Assembly: GCA_049509915.1 (NCBI GenBank)
Contig: JBEKZL010000014.1
Coordinates: 6,402-70,401, forward strand
Direction of reading: 5' to 3'
Length of the DNA: 64,000 nucleotides
Origin: JBEKYD01 sp049509915
GTDB lineage: Bacteria; Acidobacteriota; Terriglobia; Bryobacterales; Bryobacteraceae
The notes under the pieces were generated by a model. The model saw only the letters and a list, made by a program, of their open reading frames with translations. It was not told where the DNA came from and ran no database searches. This document shows positions 16,017 through 24,777 of the stretch, one piece after another; position 1 is the first letter of the stretch, and every line of letters starts with the position of its first letter. The position numbers were made by a program, and so were the translations under genes.

Positions 16017-18275
16017 TTAGGCGAGGTCGAAGCGATCAAGGTTCATCACCTTGTTCCAGGCCGCCACAAAGTCACACACGAACGCCGGCTGCGAGTCGCT
16101 GCACGCATAGACTTCCGCGAGGGCTCGGAGCTGGGAGTTGGAACCGAAGACGAGATCAACGACGGTGCCCGTCCATTTGAGTTCACCCGTCGCCCGATCG
16201 CGCCCCTCGAGCACGCCTTCAGATGTGGCGGAATTCTGCCACTTCGTGTTCATGTCGAGCAGGTTGACGAAGAAATCATTCGTCAACATCTCGGGCCGCT
16301 TGGTGAAAACACCGTGTTTGGACTGTCCGAAGTTTGCATCCAGGGCGCGCATGCCGCCAATCAGAACCGTCATCTCTGGGACGGTCAAGGTCAGCAGGTT
16401 CGCCCGATCCACCAGCAACTCAGACGCCGATCCCTCCAGTCCCTTCCGGAGATAGTTACGGAACCCGTCCGCGGCCGGCTCCAATACGGCGAACGAATGC
16501 ACATCGGTCTGCTCCTGCGATGTGTCCATGCGTCCCGGCGAGAAGGGAACTTTCACGTCGTGGCCGGCCTTCTTCGCCGCCGCCTCCACGGCTGCGCAAC
16601 CGCCCAGAACGATCAGGTCGGCAAGCGAGACCTTCTTCCCGCCGGACTGCGCGCCATTGAAATCCGCCTGGATCGCCTCTAGCGTCAGAAGAACCTTCGC
16701 CAACTCGGCCGGCTGATTGACTTCCCAATCCTTTTGCGGCGCGAGGCGAATACGTGCCCCGTTAGCCCCGCCGCGCTTGTCAGTGCCGCGGAATGTCGTG
16801 GCCGACGCCCAGGCCGTTGTGACCAGTTGGGAGGTGGAAAGTCCGGACGCGAGGATCTTGGCCTTCAGAGCGGCAATATCCTCCGCCCCGATCAATTCAT
16901 GATCGACAGCCGGAATGGGGTCCTGCCACAGCAACGGCTCCGCGGGAACCAGCGGGCCAAGGCATCGCGTAATTGGCCCCATGTCGCGGTGCGTCAGCTT
17001 GTACCAGGCCCGGGCGAACGCGTCGGCGAATTCCGGCGGGTTCTCGTGGAAGTGCTTCGAGATCTTCGCGTAGCTCGGGTCCATCTTCAGCGAGAGGTCC
17101 GTCGTGAACATCATCGGGGCGTGCCGCTTGGCTGGATCGTGGGCATCCGGCACCGTGCCCGCCGCGGATGCGTCCTTGGGAGTCCATTGGTGAGCACCGG
17201 CCGGGCTCTTCGTGAGTTCCCATTCATAGCCGAGCAGGTTGTCGAAGTAGTTGTTGTCCCACTTCACCGGATTGGTGGTCCATGCGCCCTCCAACCCGCT
17301 GGTGATCGCGTCGCCGCCTTTGCCGTTGCCAAAGCTGTTTTTCCAGCCCAGACCTTGCTCTTCGATATCGGCGCCCTCGGGTTCGGGACCGACATACTTG
17401 AGCGCTTCGGCGGCGCCATGGGCCTTGCCGAACGTGTGTCCGCCGGCGATGAGGGCCACCGTTTCCTCGTCATTCATGGCCATGCGGGCGAACGTTTCCC
17501 GGATATCCCGCGCCGCGGCGAGCGGATCCGGTTTGCTGTTGGGCCCTTCCGGATTTACATAAATCAGGCCCATTTGCACGGCGCCGAGAGGATTTTCGAG
17601 CTGACGATCGCCGCTGTAGCGCTCGTCCGCCAGCCACTTGCCCTCGGGCCCCCAGTAAATGTTGTCTTCCGGCTCCCAGATGTCTTCGCGCCCACCGGCG
17701 AAACCGAAGGTCCTGAGTCCCATCGACTCCAGTGCAACATTTCCGGCAAGAACTATCAGGTCGGCCCAGGAGAGTTTCCGGCCGTACTTTTGCTTGATCG
17801 GCCAGATCAGCCGGCGCGCTTTGTCGAGGCTCACATTATCCGGCCAGCTATTGAGGGGCGCAAATCGCTGTGCTCCTGAACCCGCGCCCCCGCGGCCATC
17901 GGCGATACGGTACGTGCCTGCGCTATGCCAGGCCATACGGATGAAGAGCGGCCCATAGTGGCCGTAGTCGGCGGGCCACCAGTCTTGCGATGTCGTCATC
18001 AAGGCATGGAGGTCCTTGATCACGGCATCCAGGTCGAGGCTCTTGAACTGCTCGGCATAATCGAACCCCGCGCCCATCGGGTTGGACAGCGGGCAGCGTT
18101 GGTGCAAGATCTTCAGGTTCAGTTGATTGGGCCACCATTGTGCGTTTGTTGGGGCCCCAGCCATTGTGTGTTTCAGAGCGCCGTTCGTGAACGGGCATTT
18201 GGCTTCGGTTGACAGGTTTTTCTCCTGATTATCGGGGACAGGCTCCCCCACTGCCTTGGTGAATTGTTGTTCCAT
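16017..18275 (-). CDS. katG: Catalase-peroxidase KatG
   Basis: This bifunctional haem peroxidase disproportionates H2O2 in the cytoplasm. Its 752 residues are full length for KatG with both the active N-domain and the haem-free C-domain. Distal-site R113, W116 and H117 lie in RMAWHSAGTYR. The Trp-Tyr-Met adduct Trp is in QDWWPADYGHYG (about residue 100) and its Tyr in IYVNPEGPN. The proximal His is in GGHTFGKAHG. The start ATG 18275 is preceded by AAGGAAG, and a longer frame to 18305 lacks this. It lies 58 bp downstream of the perR-like gene on the same strand and is probably co-regulated by it. Confidence 0.97.
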   Translation of the reverse strand: MEQQFTKAVGEPVPDNQEKNLSTEAKCPFTNGALKHTMAGAPTNAQWWPNQLNLKILHQRCPLSNPMGAGFDYAEQFKSLDLDAVIKDLHALMTTSQDWWPADYGHYGPLFIRMAWHSAGTYRIADGRGGAGSGAQRFAPLNSWPDNVSLDKARRLIWPIKQKYGRKLSWADLIVLAGNVALESMGLRTFGFAGGREDIWEPEDNIYWGPEGKWLADERYSGDRQLENPLGAVQMGLIYVNPEGPNSKPDPLAAARDIRETFARMAMNDEETVALIAGGHTFGKAHGAAEALKYVGPEPEGADIEEQGLGWKNSFGNGKGGDAITSGLEGAWTTNPVKWDNNYFDNLLGYEWELTKSPAGAHQWTPKDASAAGTVPDAHDPAKRHAPMMFTTDLSLKMDPSYAKISKHFHENPPEFADAFARAWYKLTHRDMGPITRCLGPLVPAEPLLWQDPIPAVDHELIGAEDIAALKAKILASGLSTSQLVTTAWASATTFRGTDKRGGANGARIRLAPQKDWEVNQPAELAKVLLTLEAIQADFNGAQSGGKKVSLADLIVLGGCAAVEAAAKKAGHDVKVPFSPGRMDTSQEQTDVHSFAVLEPAADGFRNYLRKGLEGSASELLVDRANLLTLTVPEMTVLIGGMRALDANFGQSKHGVFTKRPEMLTNDFFVNLLDMNTKWQNSATSEGVLEGRDRATGELKWTGTVVDLVFGSNSQLRALAEVYACSDSQPAFVCDFVAAWNKVMNLDRFDLA

Positions 18276-18333
18276 ATGTTTGTCTTCCTTCGATTGGCAA
18301 AGCACTATGACGGTATCCTAACTCCTACGACAC

Positions 18334-18762
18334 TCAACGGGAAGCGTGCCGTGGTGCGCACTTCGCACAAAGCCCCCGGAAAATGACTTCGCATTCGCGA
18401 AGAACCCGCTTATCGAGGGAGCCCGAGGCGGGCCTGGGCACGTCGTACCACTCAATGTCCTCCACATTGCCGCAGCGGTCGCAGATGAAGTGGTGATGCC
18501 GCATGCCTTTCGCATCGAATCGCGCGGCGCGGCCCTCGACGGCCACTTCACGCACCAAACCCGCCTGCACCAAGTCCCGCAGATTGTTATAAGTAGTGGC
18601 CCTTGAAGAGCGCGGATCCACCTGGTTCACGGCTTCGAAAATTTCCGCAGCCGTGGGATGAATGTGGTTTTCCATCAAGAACGCCATCACCGCGTAGCGC
18701 TGCGGCGTGCATCGCAAGCCGCTGCCTTCCAGGGACCGTTTGATCGCCTCGGCGTCTAACAA
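18334..18762 (-). CDS. perR: Fur-family peroxide regulator, PerR-like
   Basis: The product is about 142 residues: a winged-helix DNA-binding domain (GLRCTPQRYAVMAFL, RATTYNNLRDLVQAGLV) and a dimerisation domain with HHHFICDRCG and GLCAKC, the two CxxC pairs of the structural zinc site. PerR-type proteins use Fe/Mn and histidine oxidation to derepress peroxide genes, and katG directly downstream supports this role. The open frame extends to a TTG at 18798, but that TTG is part of a TTGACA -35 hexamer and the palindrome lies inside the extension. I therefore prefer TTG 18762 (M-LDAEAIKRSLEGSG). No Shine-Dalgarno is visible there, so translation could be leaderless. Confidence 0.88.
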   Translation of the reverse strand: MLDAEAIKRSLEGSGLRCTPQRYAVMAFLMENHIHPTAAEIFEAVNQVDPRSSRATTYNNLRDLVQAGLVREVAVEGRAARFDAKGMRHHHFICDRCGNVEDIEWYDVPRPASGSLDKRVLRECEVIFRGLCAKCAPRHASR

Positions 18763-18763
18763 G

Positions 18764-18798
18764 AAATTTAGACTATATCTAATATTATACTTTGTCAA
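18764..18798 (-). promoter_or_regulatory. perR-katG promoter with overlapping PerR-box-like palindrome
   Basis: On the minus strand TTGACA (18793-18798) is followed 15 nt later by TATAGT, or 17 nt later by TAGTCT. The AT-rich spacer and -10 region include the inverted repeat TTAGA-N5-TCTAA (TTAGACTATATCTAA on the plus strand, 18768-18782). The position and AT-rich 7-1-7-like symmetry fit an autoregulatory PerR box that would block RNA polymerase. Binding is inferred. Confidence 0.6.
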
Positions 18799-18871
18799 GA
18801 CCTGTATCTAGGCTGGGTCTTGGCCCATCGAGTACGCTTGTCTCATGCCAGCATTGGAAGGGAGCAACACA

Positions 18872-19759
18872 ATGAGTGAAGCAAGGCTAGGCGGACGGTT
18901 CACGTTTCCCGGCACGTCATTGACGGTGCACCGGATAGGCTACGGCGCGATGCAGTTGGCCGGCCCCGGCGTGTGGGGGCCTCCCGAGGACCCGGACGGT
19001 GCCGTGGCCGTCCTCCGCGAGGCCGTCGCGGCCGGCGTGAACCATATCGATACGTCCGACTACTATGGCCCGCACGTCACCAACCGGATCATCCGCCAGG
19101 CTCTGCATCCTTACCCGGCCGGGTTGGTGATTGTCACCAAGCTCGGAGGCCGCCGGGCGCCCGACAAGTCGTGGCAGCCGGCCATCTCGCCCGAAGAGCT
19201 GACCGGCGGCGTCCACGACAATCTCCGCAACTTGGGCCTGGAGGCGCTCGACGTCGCCAACTACCGCGTGATGGGGTCGGGCCACGGCCCCAAGGAAGGG
19301 TCCATCGCCGGGCAGGTGACGGTGCTGGCCGACCTGCGGCGCAAAGGGCTGATTCGCCATATCGGCGTGAGCAACGTCACCCCCGCCCAGGTGGCCGAGG
19401 CGCAGGCAATCAGCGATATCGTATGCGTGCAGAACAACTACAACCTGGCCTACCGCCGCGACGACGCCCTGATCGACGATCTGGCCAGGCAGGGCGTCCC
19501 GTACGTGCCGTTCTTCCCGCTGGGCGGGTTCACGCCGCTGCAATCGTCCACTCTGTCGGACGTCGCGGACCGGCTCGGGTCCACGCCGATGCAGGTCGCG
19601 CTGGCGTGGCTGCTGCAGCGGTCGCCCAACATCCTCTTAATCCCCGGCACGTCGTCGCTCACCCACCTCCGCGAGAACCTGGCCGCCGGGCAGTTGACGC
19701 TGTCACCGGAAACCCTGGCGGAGCTGGACGGCATCGCCGCCGAGCCAGTGGCGGATTGA
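18872..19759 (+). CDS. Aldo/keto reductase family oxidoreductase
   Basis: This 295-residue (beta/alpha)8 NADPH-dependent reductase carries the Asp and Tyr of the AKR tetrad in HIDTSDYYGP and the Lys in IVTKLGG. The usual catalytic His position appears as Asn (VANYRVMG), as in several actinobacterial-type AKRs. NADP-binding blocks IGVSNVTPAQ and LIPGTSSLTHLRENL are present. ATG 18872 is chosen because GGAAGGGAG sits 7 nt upstream. The ATG at 18845 has no ribosome-binding site. It is divergent from perR, with about 75 bp to the perR promoter. The substrate is unknown. Confidence 0.9.
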   Translation: MSEARLGGRFTFPGTSLTVHRIGYGAMQLAGPGVWGPPEDPDGAVAVLREAVAAGVNHIDTSDYYGPHVTNRIIRQALHPYPAGLVIVTKLGGRRAPDKSWQPAISPEELTGGVHDNLRNLGLEALDVANYRVMGSGHGPKEGSIAGQVTVLADLRRKGLIRHIGVSNVTPAQVAEAQAISDIVCVQNNYNLAYRRDDALIDDLARQGVPYVPFFPLGGFTPLQSSTLSDVADRLGSTPMQVALAWLLQRSPNILLIPGTSSLTHLRENLAAGQLTLSPETLAELDGIAAEPVAD

Positions 19760-19790
19760 TCGCGGGATACTACGCATCCAAGCTACAGAA

Positions 19791-20123
19791 TCAGGAGAGG
19801 GCCAAGAACGACTTCTGCGGATCGGCGAGAAACTCATCTATCTCGGTGAGCCGGCTCCTGACGAGCCCTTCTATGGCCTTCGTAGAGCAGTTGCCGAGCC
19901 GGATCCAAAGAATCCTAGGTGGATACCCCTCAAGGAAACTTCTCTGGCGGAAGTCAGCGTCTTTGGTGACAATCGCGAAACCGTGCTGGGCGGCGTATGC
20001 CCAAATCGTGGTGTCCGTTGCTTCCCGGAGTTCGACATCCCGTACATGCATCGCGCTGGGGAAACAATCTGCCAGAGCCTTGCACAAAAAGGGAGAAAGA
20101 TTCTGATCGAAAAGCAGTCTCAC
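19791..20123 (-). CDS. DUF5615 PIN-like toxin (second pair)
   Basis: The product is about 110 residues starting at GTG 20121-20123, which gives MRLLFDQNLSPFLCKALAD. IVTKDADFRQRS carries the second acidic motif, and RILWIRLGNCST the third strand. This is a textbook DUF5615 sequence, closer to consensus than the copy at 10487. The GTG overlaps the antitoxin stop by four bases (GTGA). A longer frame to 20174 is not needed. It is expected to act as an RNase toxin held in check by the DUF433 partner. Confidence 0.85.
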   Translation of the reverse strand: MRLLFDQNLSPFLCKALADCFPSAMHVRDVELREATDTTIWAYAAQHGFAIVTKDADFRQRSFLEGYPPRILWIRLGNCSTKAIEGLVRSRLTEIDEFLADPQKSFLALS

Positions 20124-20344
20124 GCGGGAATGCTCGCCAATCGCCGTTCGCGATCCGCGGCAAAAGCGAGGCAAGCCCGAATGTCTTCGTGGATGAGGTC
20201 TGGAAAGTCGTGCAAGATCTCGTCTTCAGACATCCCGGAAGCCAGGTAGTCCAGTACGTCGTAGACTGTGATCCGCATCCCGCGGATGCACGGCTTCCCG
20301 CCCATCTTGTCGGACTCGATTGTGATGATCTTGCTGTAATCCAT
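20120..20344 (-). CDS. DUF433 antitoxin-like protein (second pair)
   Basis: The product is 74 residues. It begins MDYSKIITIESDKMGGKPCI, then RGMRITVYDVLDYLASGMSE, the conserved DUF433 core (GKPCIRGxRIxVxDVLxYLAxGMSxxEIL). Expected to be a DNA-binding antitoxin and autoregulator of the coupled DUF5615 gene. It lies just beside a ~320-bp inverted-repeat element (20398-20719), which would sit in its promoter region. Confidence 0.92.
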   Translation of the reverse strand: MDYSKIITIESDKMGGKPCIRGMRITVYDVLDYLASGMSEDEILHDFPDLIHEDIRACLAFAADRERRLASIPA

Positions 20345-20397
20345 GCGACCCGCTCCGAGGTTCCATCTTCAACAATAACAAAATCCGGGACCGAGCC

Positions 20398-20719
20398 GGT
20401 CAGCCTCACGTGAGCCCTTGGCGAAATCGGCCAATACGTCGGAGCGCTCCAACATGTTCGCGCATTTCGTTGTCCTGTGGCCTCTCGCATGGGATTTACA
20501 CGCGGAATGCGGAAAATACCCATGATCGCTCCGCTCGCTAGCCAGCTCGCGCGGCGAAAGGGGTGGTCGTGAAAGATTTTTCCTCTTCGGTGCCGGTGGA
20601 ACGACTGATTCGGGCGTTCCACGCGGCGTCTCTTCGGTCCGGGGGTGCGGAAATCGCGAAGACCTCGCAGCGCTCCGACGTGTTGGCGATTTTTGCCAAG
20701 GGCTCACGTCAGGCCGACC
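20398..20719. repeat. MITE-like element with ~70-bp imperfect terminal inverted repeats
   Basis: The left arm 20398-20467 and the reverse complement of the right arm 20648-20719 share GACGTGAGCCCTTGG-type sequence, then AATCGGCCAATACGTCGGAG versus AATCGCCAACACGTCGGAG, and TTCGCGCATTTC versus TTCGCGATTTCC. The ~180-bp centre shows no coding pattern. The element lies immediately upstream of the second DUF433 gene. The region 20720-21037 beyond it shows nothing recognisable. Confidence 0.65.
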
Positions 20720-21037
20720 ATTTCAGGGCCGAGTATTTCAGAGCCAGAGTTAGATCGTTACGGAAGCCGTGACCTCGCTCACATCGACCCGAGATTGGCG
20801 CGTGCCGCCAAAGCCCAGCCGCAGGTGTGACGCGCCCCGGCATCGCCAGGCTTCGCCGAATCGACCATCTACGGTTGGCGGCGACTTGGCTATTGAGAGC
20901 TTTAGTGCCTGATCTTGCGTCGCTTCCCGTAAACGCCGAGTGTCGCCGGAACCTGGCGCGCTTATTGGGGTAATCCGTCGCAGGGACCATCAGGTCAGGG
21001 TGTTCTGGTTCTGGTGTTTCTCAAAATCGGGATCCGA

Positions 21038-23472
21038 TCAGCGCCCGCAGCATCGCTTGTACTTGCGGCCGCTCCCGCATGGACAGGGGTCGTTTAACCG
21101 AACCCCGCGATCTCTCTCAGCTGCGGAAACGCGCTAAGCACGAAGGTCGGCGGCAGCTGCGGAAACCCGCCTAATTGCCGCGGACGACATGCCTACCAAA
21201 CTCACGTGCTGCCAGTGAACCCCGCTCAGTACATCATCGGGGGCGTATTCCAGCTCTAATAATGGCCTGCTGGTCTCCTGGTTTGCAGCAATTACCACTT
21301 GCGTATGTTCCAACCCGAAGCCAATCCTGCGCGGCGATCCCTCCGACCACACAATGATCGTAAACCTCATACCGCCACAGCTGGAGAATGGTCTGCTTCG
21401 ACCAAGTTCACGGTTTGCACGCAGCTGGTCCTCGATGTACTGAGCGAGCCGTTCCCGAAAGCCGCCAGACGCATCGAGCAAGAAGCTCGTCACTTCGGAG
21501 CGCCGACGAAGGTTCGTTTTGGGCAGGAACTCAGTGATTTCCTTCAGTCGGTCAGGCATTTTCTGCAGCGGCAGAGCAGCCTCGCCGCCGCGAGCCACGG
21601 CGTCATAGTAGGCGTCGATTTTGCCGCGATAGCCGACGAAGTTCAATTTGGCCTTCTCGTTCTGGCTCACCAACTCGGCTGCGTACTGCCCGTAGTTGTT
21701 TTGAGCGAGGTATAGCCCAAGGTGATCCATTTCGTCGTTCAGATCGACGAGGTCGGATCGCACGGCACGCATCCGCTGCTCGGTAAAGTGCAAGAAAATG
21801 AGCGGGTTCTTGAACAGATCGGCGTAAACGCGTAGGTCGTCGATCGAAAGCGCCCAAACAGGCCGCAGGCCGACGTCAACCCCAACCTTTCGGAGGTGCT
21901 GGGCACGTGCAGCCAGCTCTGTAAATGGATCGAGTGTCACTGCACAAATCGTAACGTGACGGAACGCCGAGCGGCGCAACTTCGCGATCTCATTGTGTCC
22001 AGCGTCGGCAATCGGGACCTCCGGGGCGCTCTCCAGATAGTCAAGAAACCTACTGCCCTGTGACGCCGGGCAACGCAAGAGGTTTTTGAGGGACGAAATG
22101 TGAGCGGGGAGATCGGTAGCGGGCGAGGTGTAGGTGAATGCGCCCGCTTTCACCTCCACGACAAACAAATGTCTTCATAAACCAAGAGGCCGTCCGCTTC
22201 GCACCACGGCGGAGCCGCGCCACCTGAAGACCAGTAATAATACACGGGTCGATAGGCGCAAGCACCAGGCAAAAGATCCTCGAAGTACCGGAAAGGCAGC
22301 GCCTCCGATACTGACTTCTGCCGCTTATTCCAGCTCTCCTTGTAATCAGGGGCCAGTCGAAATATCGCCCGTTAAAGAACTCTATAAATGTGGTCGAAGA
22401 GCGTAAAAACGCTGAAGCACAAAAATCGTCCTCCGATTCGGATGAAAGGACGCTTCATGGTCGGCCAAACGCGGAGCGGCCACCCACAAAACTCGCCGGG
22501 CGCGAAGAACTGATCCTCTTCTCCGGGCGACCAGGCAAGCTCATGGAGAAGGGTCTCTGGCAGCTTTGTTACCGTGCCGACGTCGAAAAGGTCAAGTCCG
22601 ACAACCTCACCGACCACCCTACAGGTCTTCGCGGTAAACTCGGGATCCTCCGGGATCCTCCAGGACTTTTCCGAGCAGATCCTCACTGTGTTTGTCCGCG
22701 TCTTCGGCCGTCTGAGCCGGTCGATCCGCCGTTTCGTGGCGAAGTTCGTCCAAAGCCATGAGTGCCTCCCCTAGTCCGCGTGTGAGCTTGTACAGGATCT
22801 TCTCCAGTTCTGCGACAATCGTCGCGGCATCGATACTGAACAGCCTTATCAGCACGTCTGAGTGCGGCGCGAGGACATCGAGGAGCGCCTGCGGCTCATG
22901 GATGTGATACCGCTCGCCCCGTACGTTCATCCAGATCAATTCGGCCCGAAATCGGAAACTTCCAATTCCATATCAAGATCGGGATCCTGCAGCCGACGAT
23001 TTGCGGTGAATGCGAGCTGGTAGTTCAGATTGAGCTGCGCAAACAGCTTCTGCACGTTGTCTTTCAGGCTCGCCCAAGCGCCGTTATCGACGTCCTGGGC
23101 ACAAGCACAGCCGGGGGGAACCGACTCTATGACGCTTTGGACGTAATCGATCATTCGGAGGGGTAATGGATCGTCGAACTCCCCCATAGAGTTGCCGGCG
23201 ACCGCGGCAAACTCCCACCAGGCTCGCTGTAGAAGCCGGTCGGCCGGCAGACTTGAAACCTGCTTTGCTATCTCCGCCACCAATGCGTTGATTTCGTGTG
23301 TGATCCCAGGCAAGTCGCAAGCCATCTCGGCTTGAACTGCATCGAACTGATCGCGAGTAGCCCGAGAGCGACCCACCACAAATCTCCCAAACCGAGCGAG
23401 CTCAAATGGCCCAGCATCGAAGCGCTCGTCCGGTGCCACGTTCCGCGGCTTTTTCCGTCGTCGGCTCATCAT
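21038..23472 (-). pseudogene. Large PD-(D/E)XK-type nuclease plus SEC-C zinc-tail protein, broken five times
   Basis: Frames joined on the minus strand give a ~800-residue protein starting MMSRRRKKPRNVAPDERFDA. Its middle has EADGLLVYEDI followed by VVEVKAGAF, a D-x(n)-E-x-K restriction-type nuclease core. Its end reads NDPCPCGSGRKYKRCC, a SEC-C zinc motif. Lesions, 5' to 3': a 1-nt loss near 22937; a 10-bp tandem duplication (CGGGATCCTC at 22641-22650 and 22651-22660); TAA 22372-22374 (LFDHIYRVL-stop-RAIFRLAP, CAA to TAA likely); a 1-nt loss near 22169; TAG 21134-21136 just before the SEC-C tail. Pieces of this gene read as four separate ORFs if taken alone. The C-terminal 340-aa piece could still be made. 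Confidence 0.8.
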
Positions 23473-23810
23473 TTTTCTCCATGTGACTCTGACCTACACG
23501 GTGAGGCTGGTGGCCATCAAGTGGGCAAGAGAATGCCGTGCTCGCGCGGGAGTCGCCGGGGTTATTGTAGCTCCGTACACGGTAGTTGCCCACGCGTGGC
23601 TGCGCGTGTAGCGTGCAAGGCGCGGCGGCACTGATGGCGCCCGCGATGCACGCGCCGGCCTCGGCACCGGATTGCTCCCGATGGCTCGGCCTGGGCCGCC
23701 GATCACAGAAGCTCGGCACCTGGACGAAAACGCCCAAAGCCGCAAATTTGAGAGCGGCAACCGAACTCCGGCGGTATATCCCGTTCCCACCCGCAGACCA
23801 TCTCTTCCGC

Positions 23811-24030
23811 TCAAGTCTCCAACCGGAACACCTCGCCCAATTCCCGGATCTGCTCCTCATCCAACGGCCTCACTTCCTGTCCTTTTAGCAGGAGGAAGAG
23901 TTTGGCGGTTTGCTCCAATTCCTCGGTGGCGTACACGGCGGCATCGGGCGATCCGGCGGAAGCCACGGCGCGGCGCCGCCCGACCAGAGCGCGGATGGCC
24001 GGGGTGGAAGGAGCGTTGCGCCGGCCAGGC
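23811..24030 (-). pseudogene. 3' remnant of a class II aldolase, duplicate of the gene at 24778
   Basis: The minus frame ends AAVYATEELEQTAKLFLLLK, then GQEVRPLDEEQIRELGEVFR. This nearly repeats the C-terminus of the aldolase at 24778 (AAVYAIEELEETAKLFLLLK, GQEARPLNETQIRELVDVFR), and the DNA is clearly related as well. Only about 55 residues remain, and the region upstream of RALVGRRRAVASAG is shortened relative to the intact copy. The stretch 23473-23810 shows nothing I recognise. Confidence 0.8.
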
Positions 24031-24052
24031 GACGCCCGCCGCTGACGGCAAT

Positions 24053-24397
24053 TCACCCGGGTGGCGCCAGGGCGCGCAAGACGCCGGACCTGAGCGGCGG
24101 AAGATCGTCCACGATCGTATTCCACACGGTTTCGACGTCGACCCTGTCGTAGCGATGCCGGAGCCAATTGCCGATGCCGCGGATACTGTGCCACGGCAGC
24201 CCGGGACACAGACGCTCCGCGTCCCCTCCGAGCCGCATCGCCGCCTCGCTAATTAGCAGGAGCTTGCGCTCCACCGCGGCAACCGTCTTCGGGTCTTCCC
24301 GGAATGCCTCCAAGTCCATGCCATGCACGAACCTGACGATCATGTCGATGCCGTCGAGGATATCCCGCAAGGAAAGCGCGGGTTCCCTAAAAGGCAA
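24053..24397 (-). CDS. hepT: HepT-like toxin (DUF86)
   Basis: The product is about 114 residues. It has a helical HEPN-type fold with LLISEAAMRLGGDAERLCPG and RGIGNWLRHRYDRVD, the R-x(4-6)-H-x-Y catalytic motif of HepT RNase toxins. The TTG at 24397 (M-PFREPALSLRDILDG) overlaps the end of the MntA-like gene by 11 nt, the usual arrangement. MntA normally neutralises HepT by AMPylating the Tyr of this motif. Confidence 0.88.
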   Translation of the reverse strand: MPFREPALSLRDILDGIDMIVRFVHGMDLEAFREDPKTVAAVERKLLLISEAAMRLGGDAERLCPGLPWHSIRGIGNWLRHRYDRVDVETVWNTIVDDLPPLRSGVLRALAPPG

Positions 24398-24686
24398 GGA
24401 CGGCCTCGCGGGAGGCGTTGGCGGCAACCGGCTCCTTGAGTCCTTTTGCCGGAGAGAGATCCACGCGGGCGCCCAGCATGTCCGCGAGGCGGTTTTCGAT
24501 GTCGACCATGTCCAGAAGGGACAAACGCCGCCCGGGAGAAAACTCGGCTATGACATCCACATCCGACACGTCGTGGATAGCCGTCCCCCGTGCGTAGGAG
24601 CCATGCAGGAACAGGTGTTCGATGCCAGCGGCTTTCAGCTCACTTTCGTGTTCCCGCAGTTTGGCAATGATCGTGGACCTGTCCAT
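24387..24686 (-). CDS. mntA: MntA-like nucleotidyltransferase antitoxin
   Basis: The product is 99 residues. LFLHGSYARGTAIHDVSDVD carries the minimal nucleotidyltransferase signature G-S-x(10)-D-x-D, which binds Mg and ATP. The partner gene directly downstream is HepT-like, so this is a MntA/HepT module in which MntA acts as an AMP-transferring antitoxin. ATG 24686 (MDRSTIIAKLREHE) is preferred over ATG 24716. The pair sits exactly between the aldolase remnant and the intact aldolase. Confidence 0.9.
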   Translation of the reverse strand: MDRSTIIAKLREHESELKAAGIEHLFLHGSYARGTAIHDVSDVDVIAEFSPGRRLSLLDMVDIENRLADMLGARVDLSPAKGLKEPVAANASREAVLAF

Positions 24687-24777
24687 GCCGCAGCCCCATT
24701 TTGTATTCTCTCGCATCCGAAGCAGCCGCGGCGGCAGATCCGGCCGAGGAAGGCCGCCCGCAAGTCCACCTTCCTAC

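Noticed and set aside
20369..20707. 112-aa ORF on the minus strand
   Set aside because: It lies across both arms of the inverted-repeat element and has no domain or ribosome-binding site.
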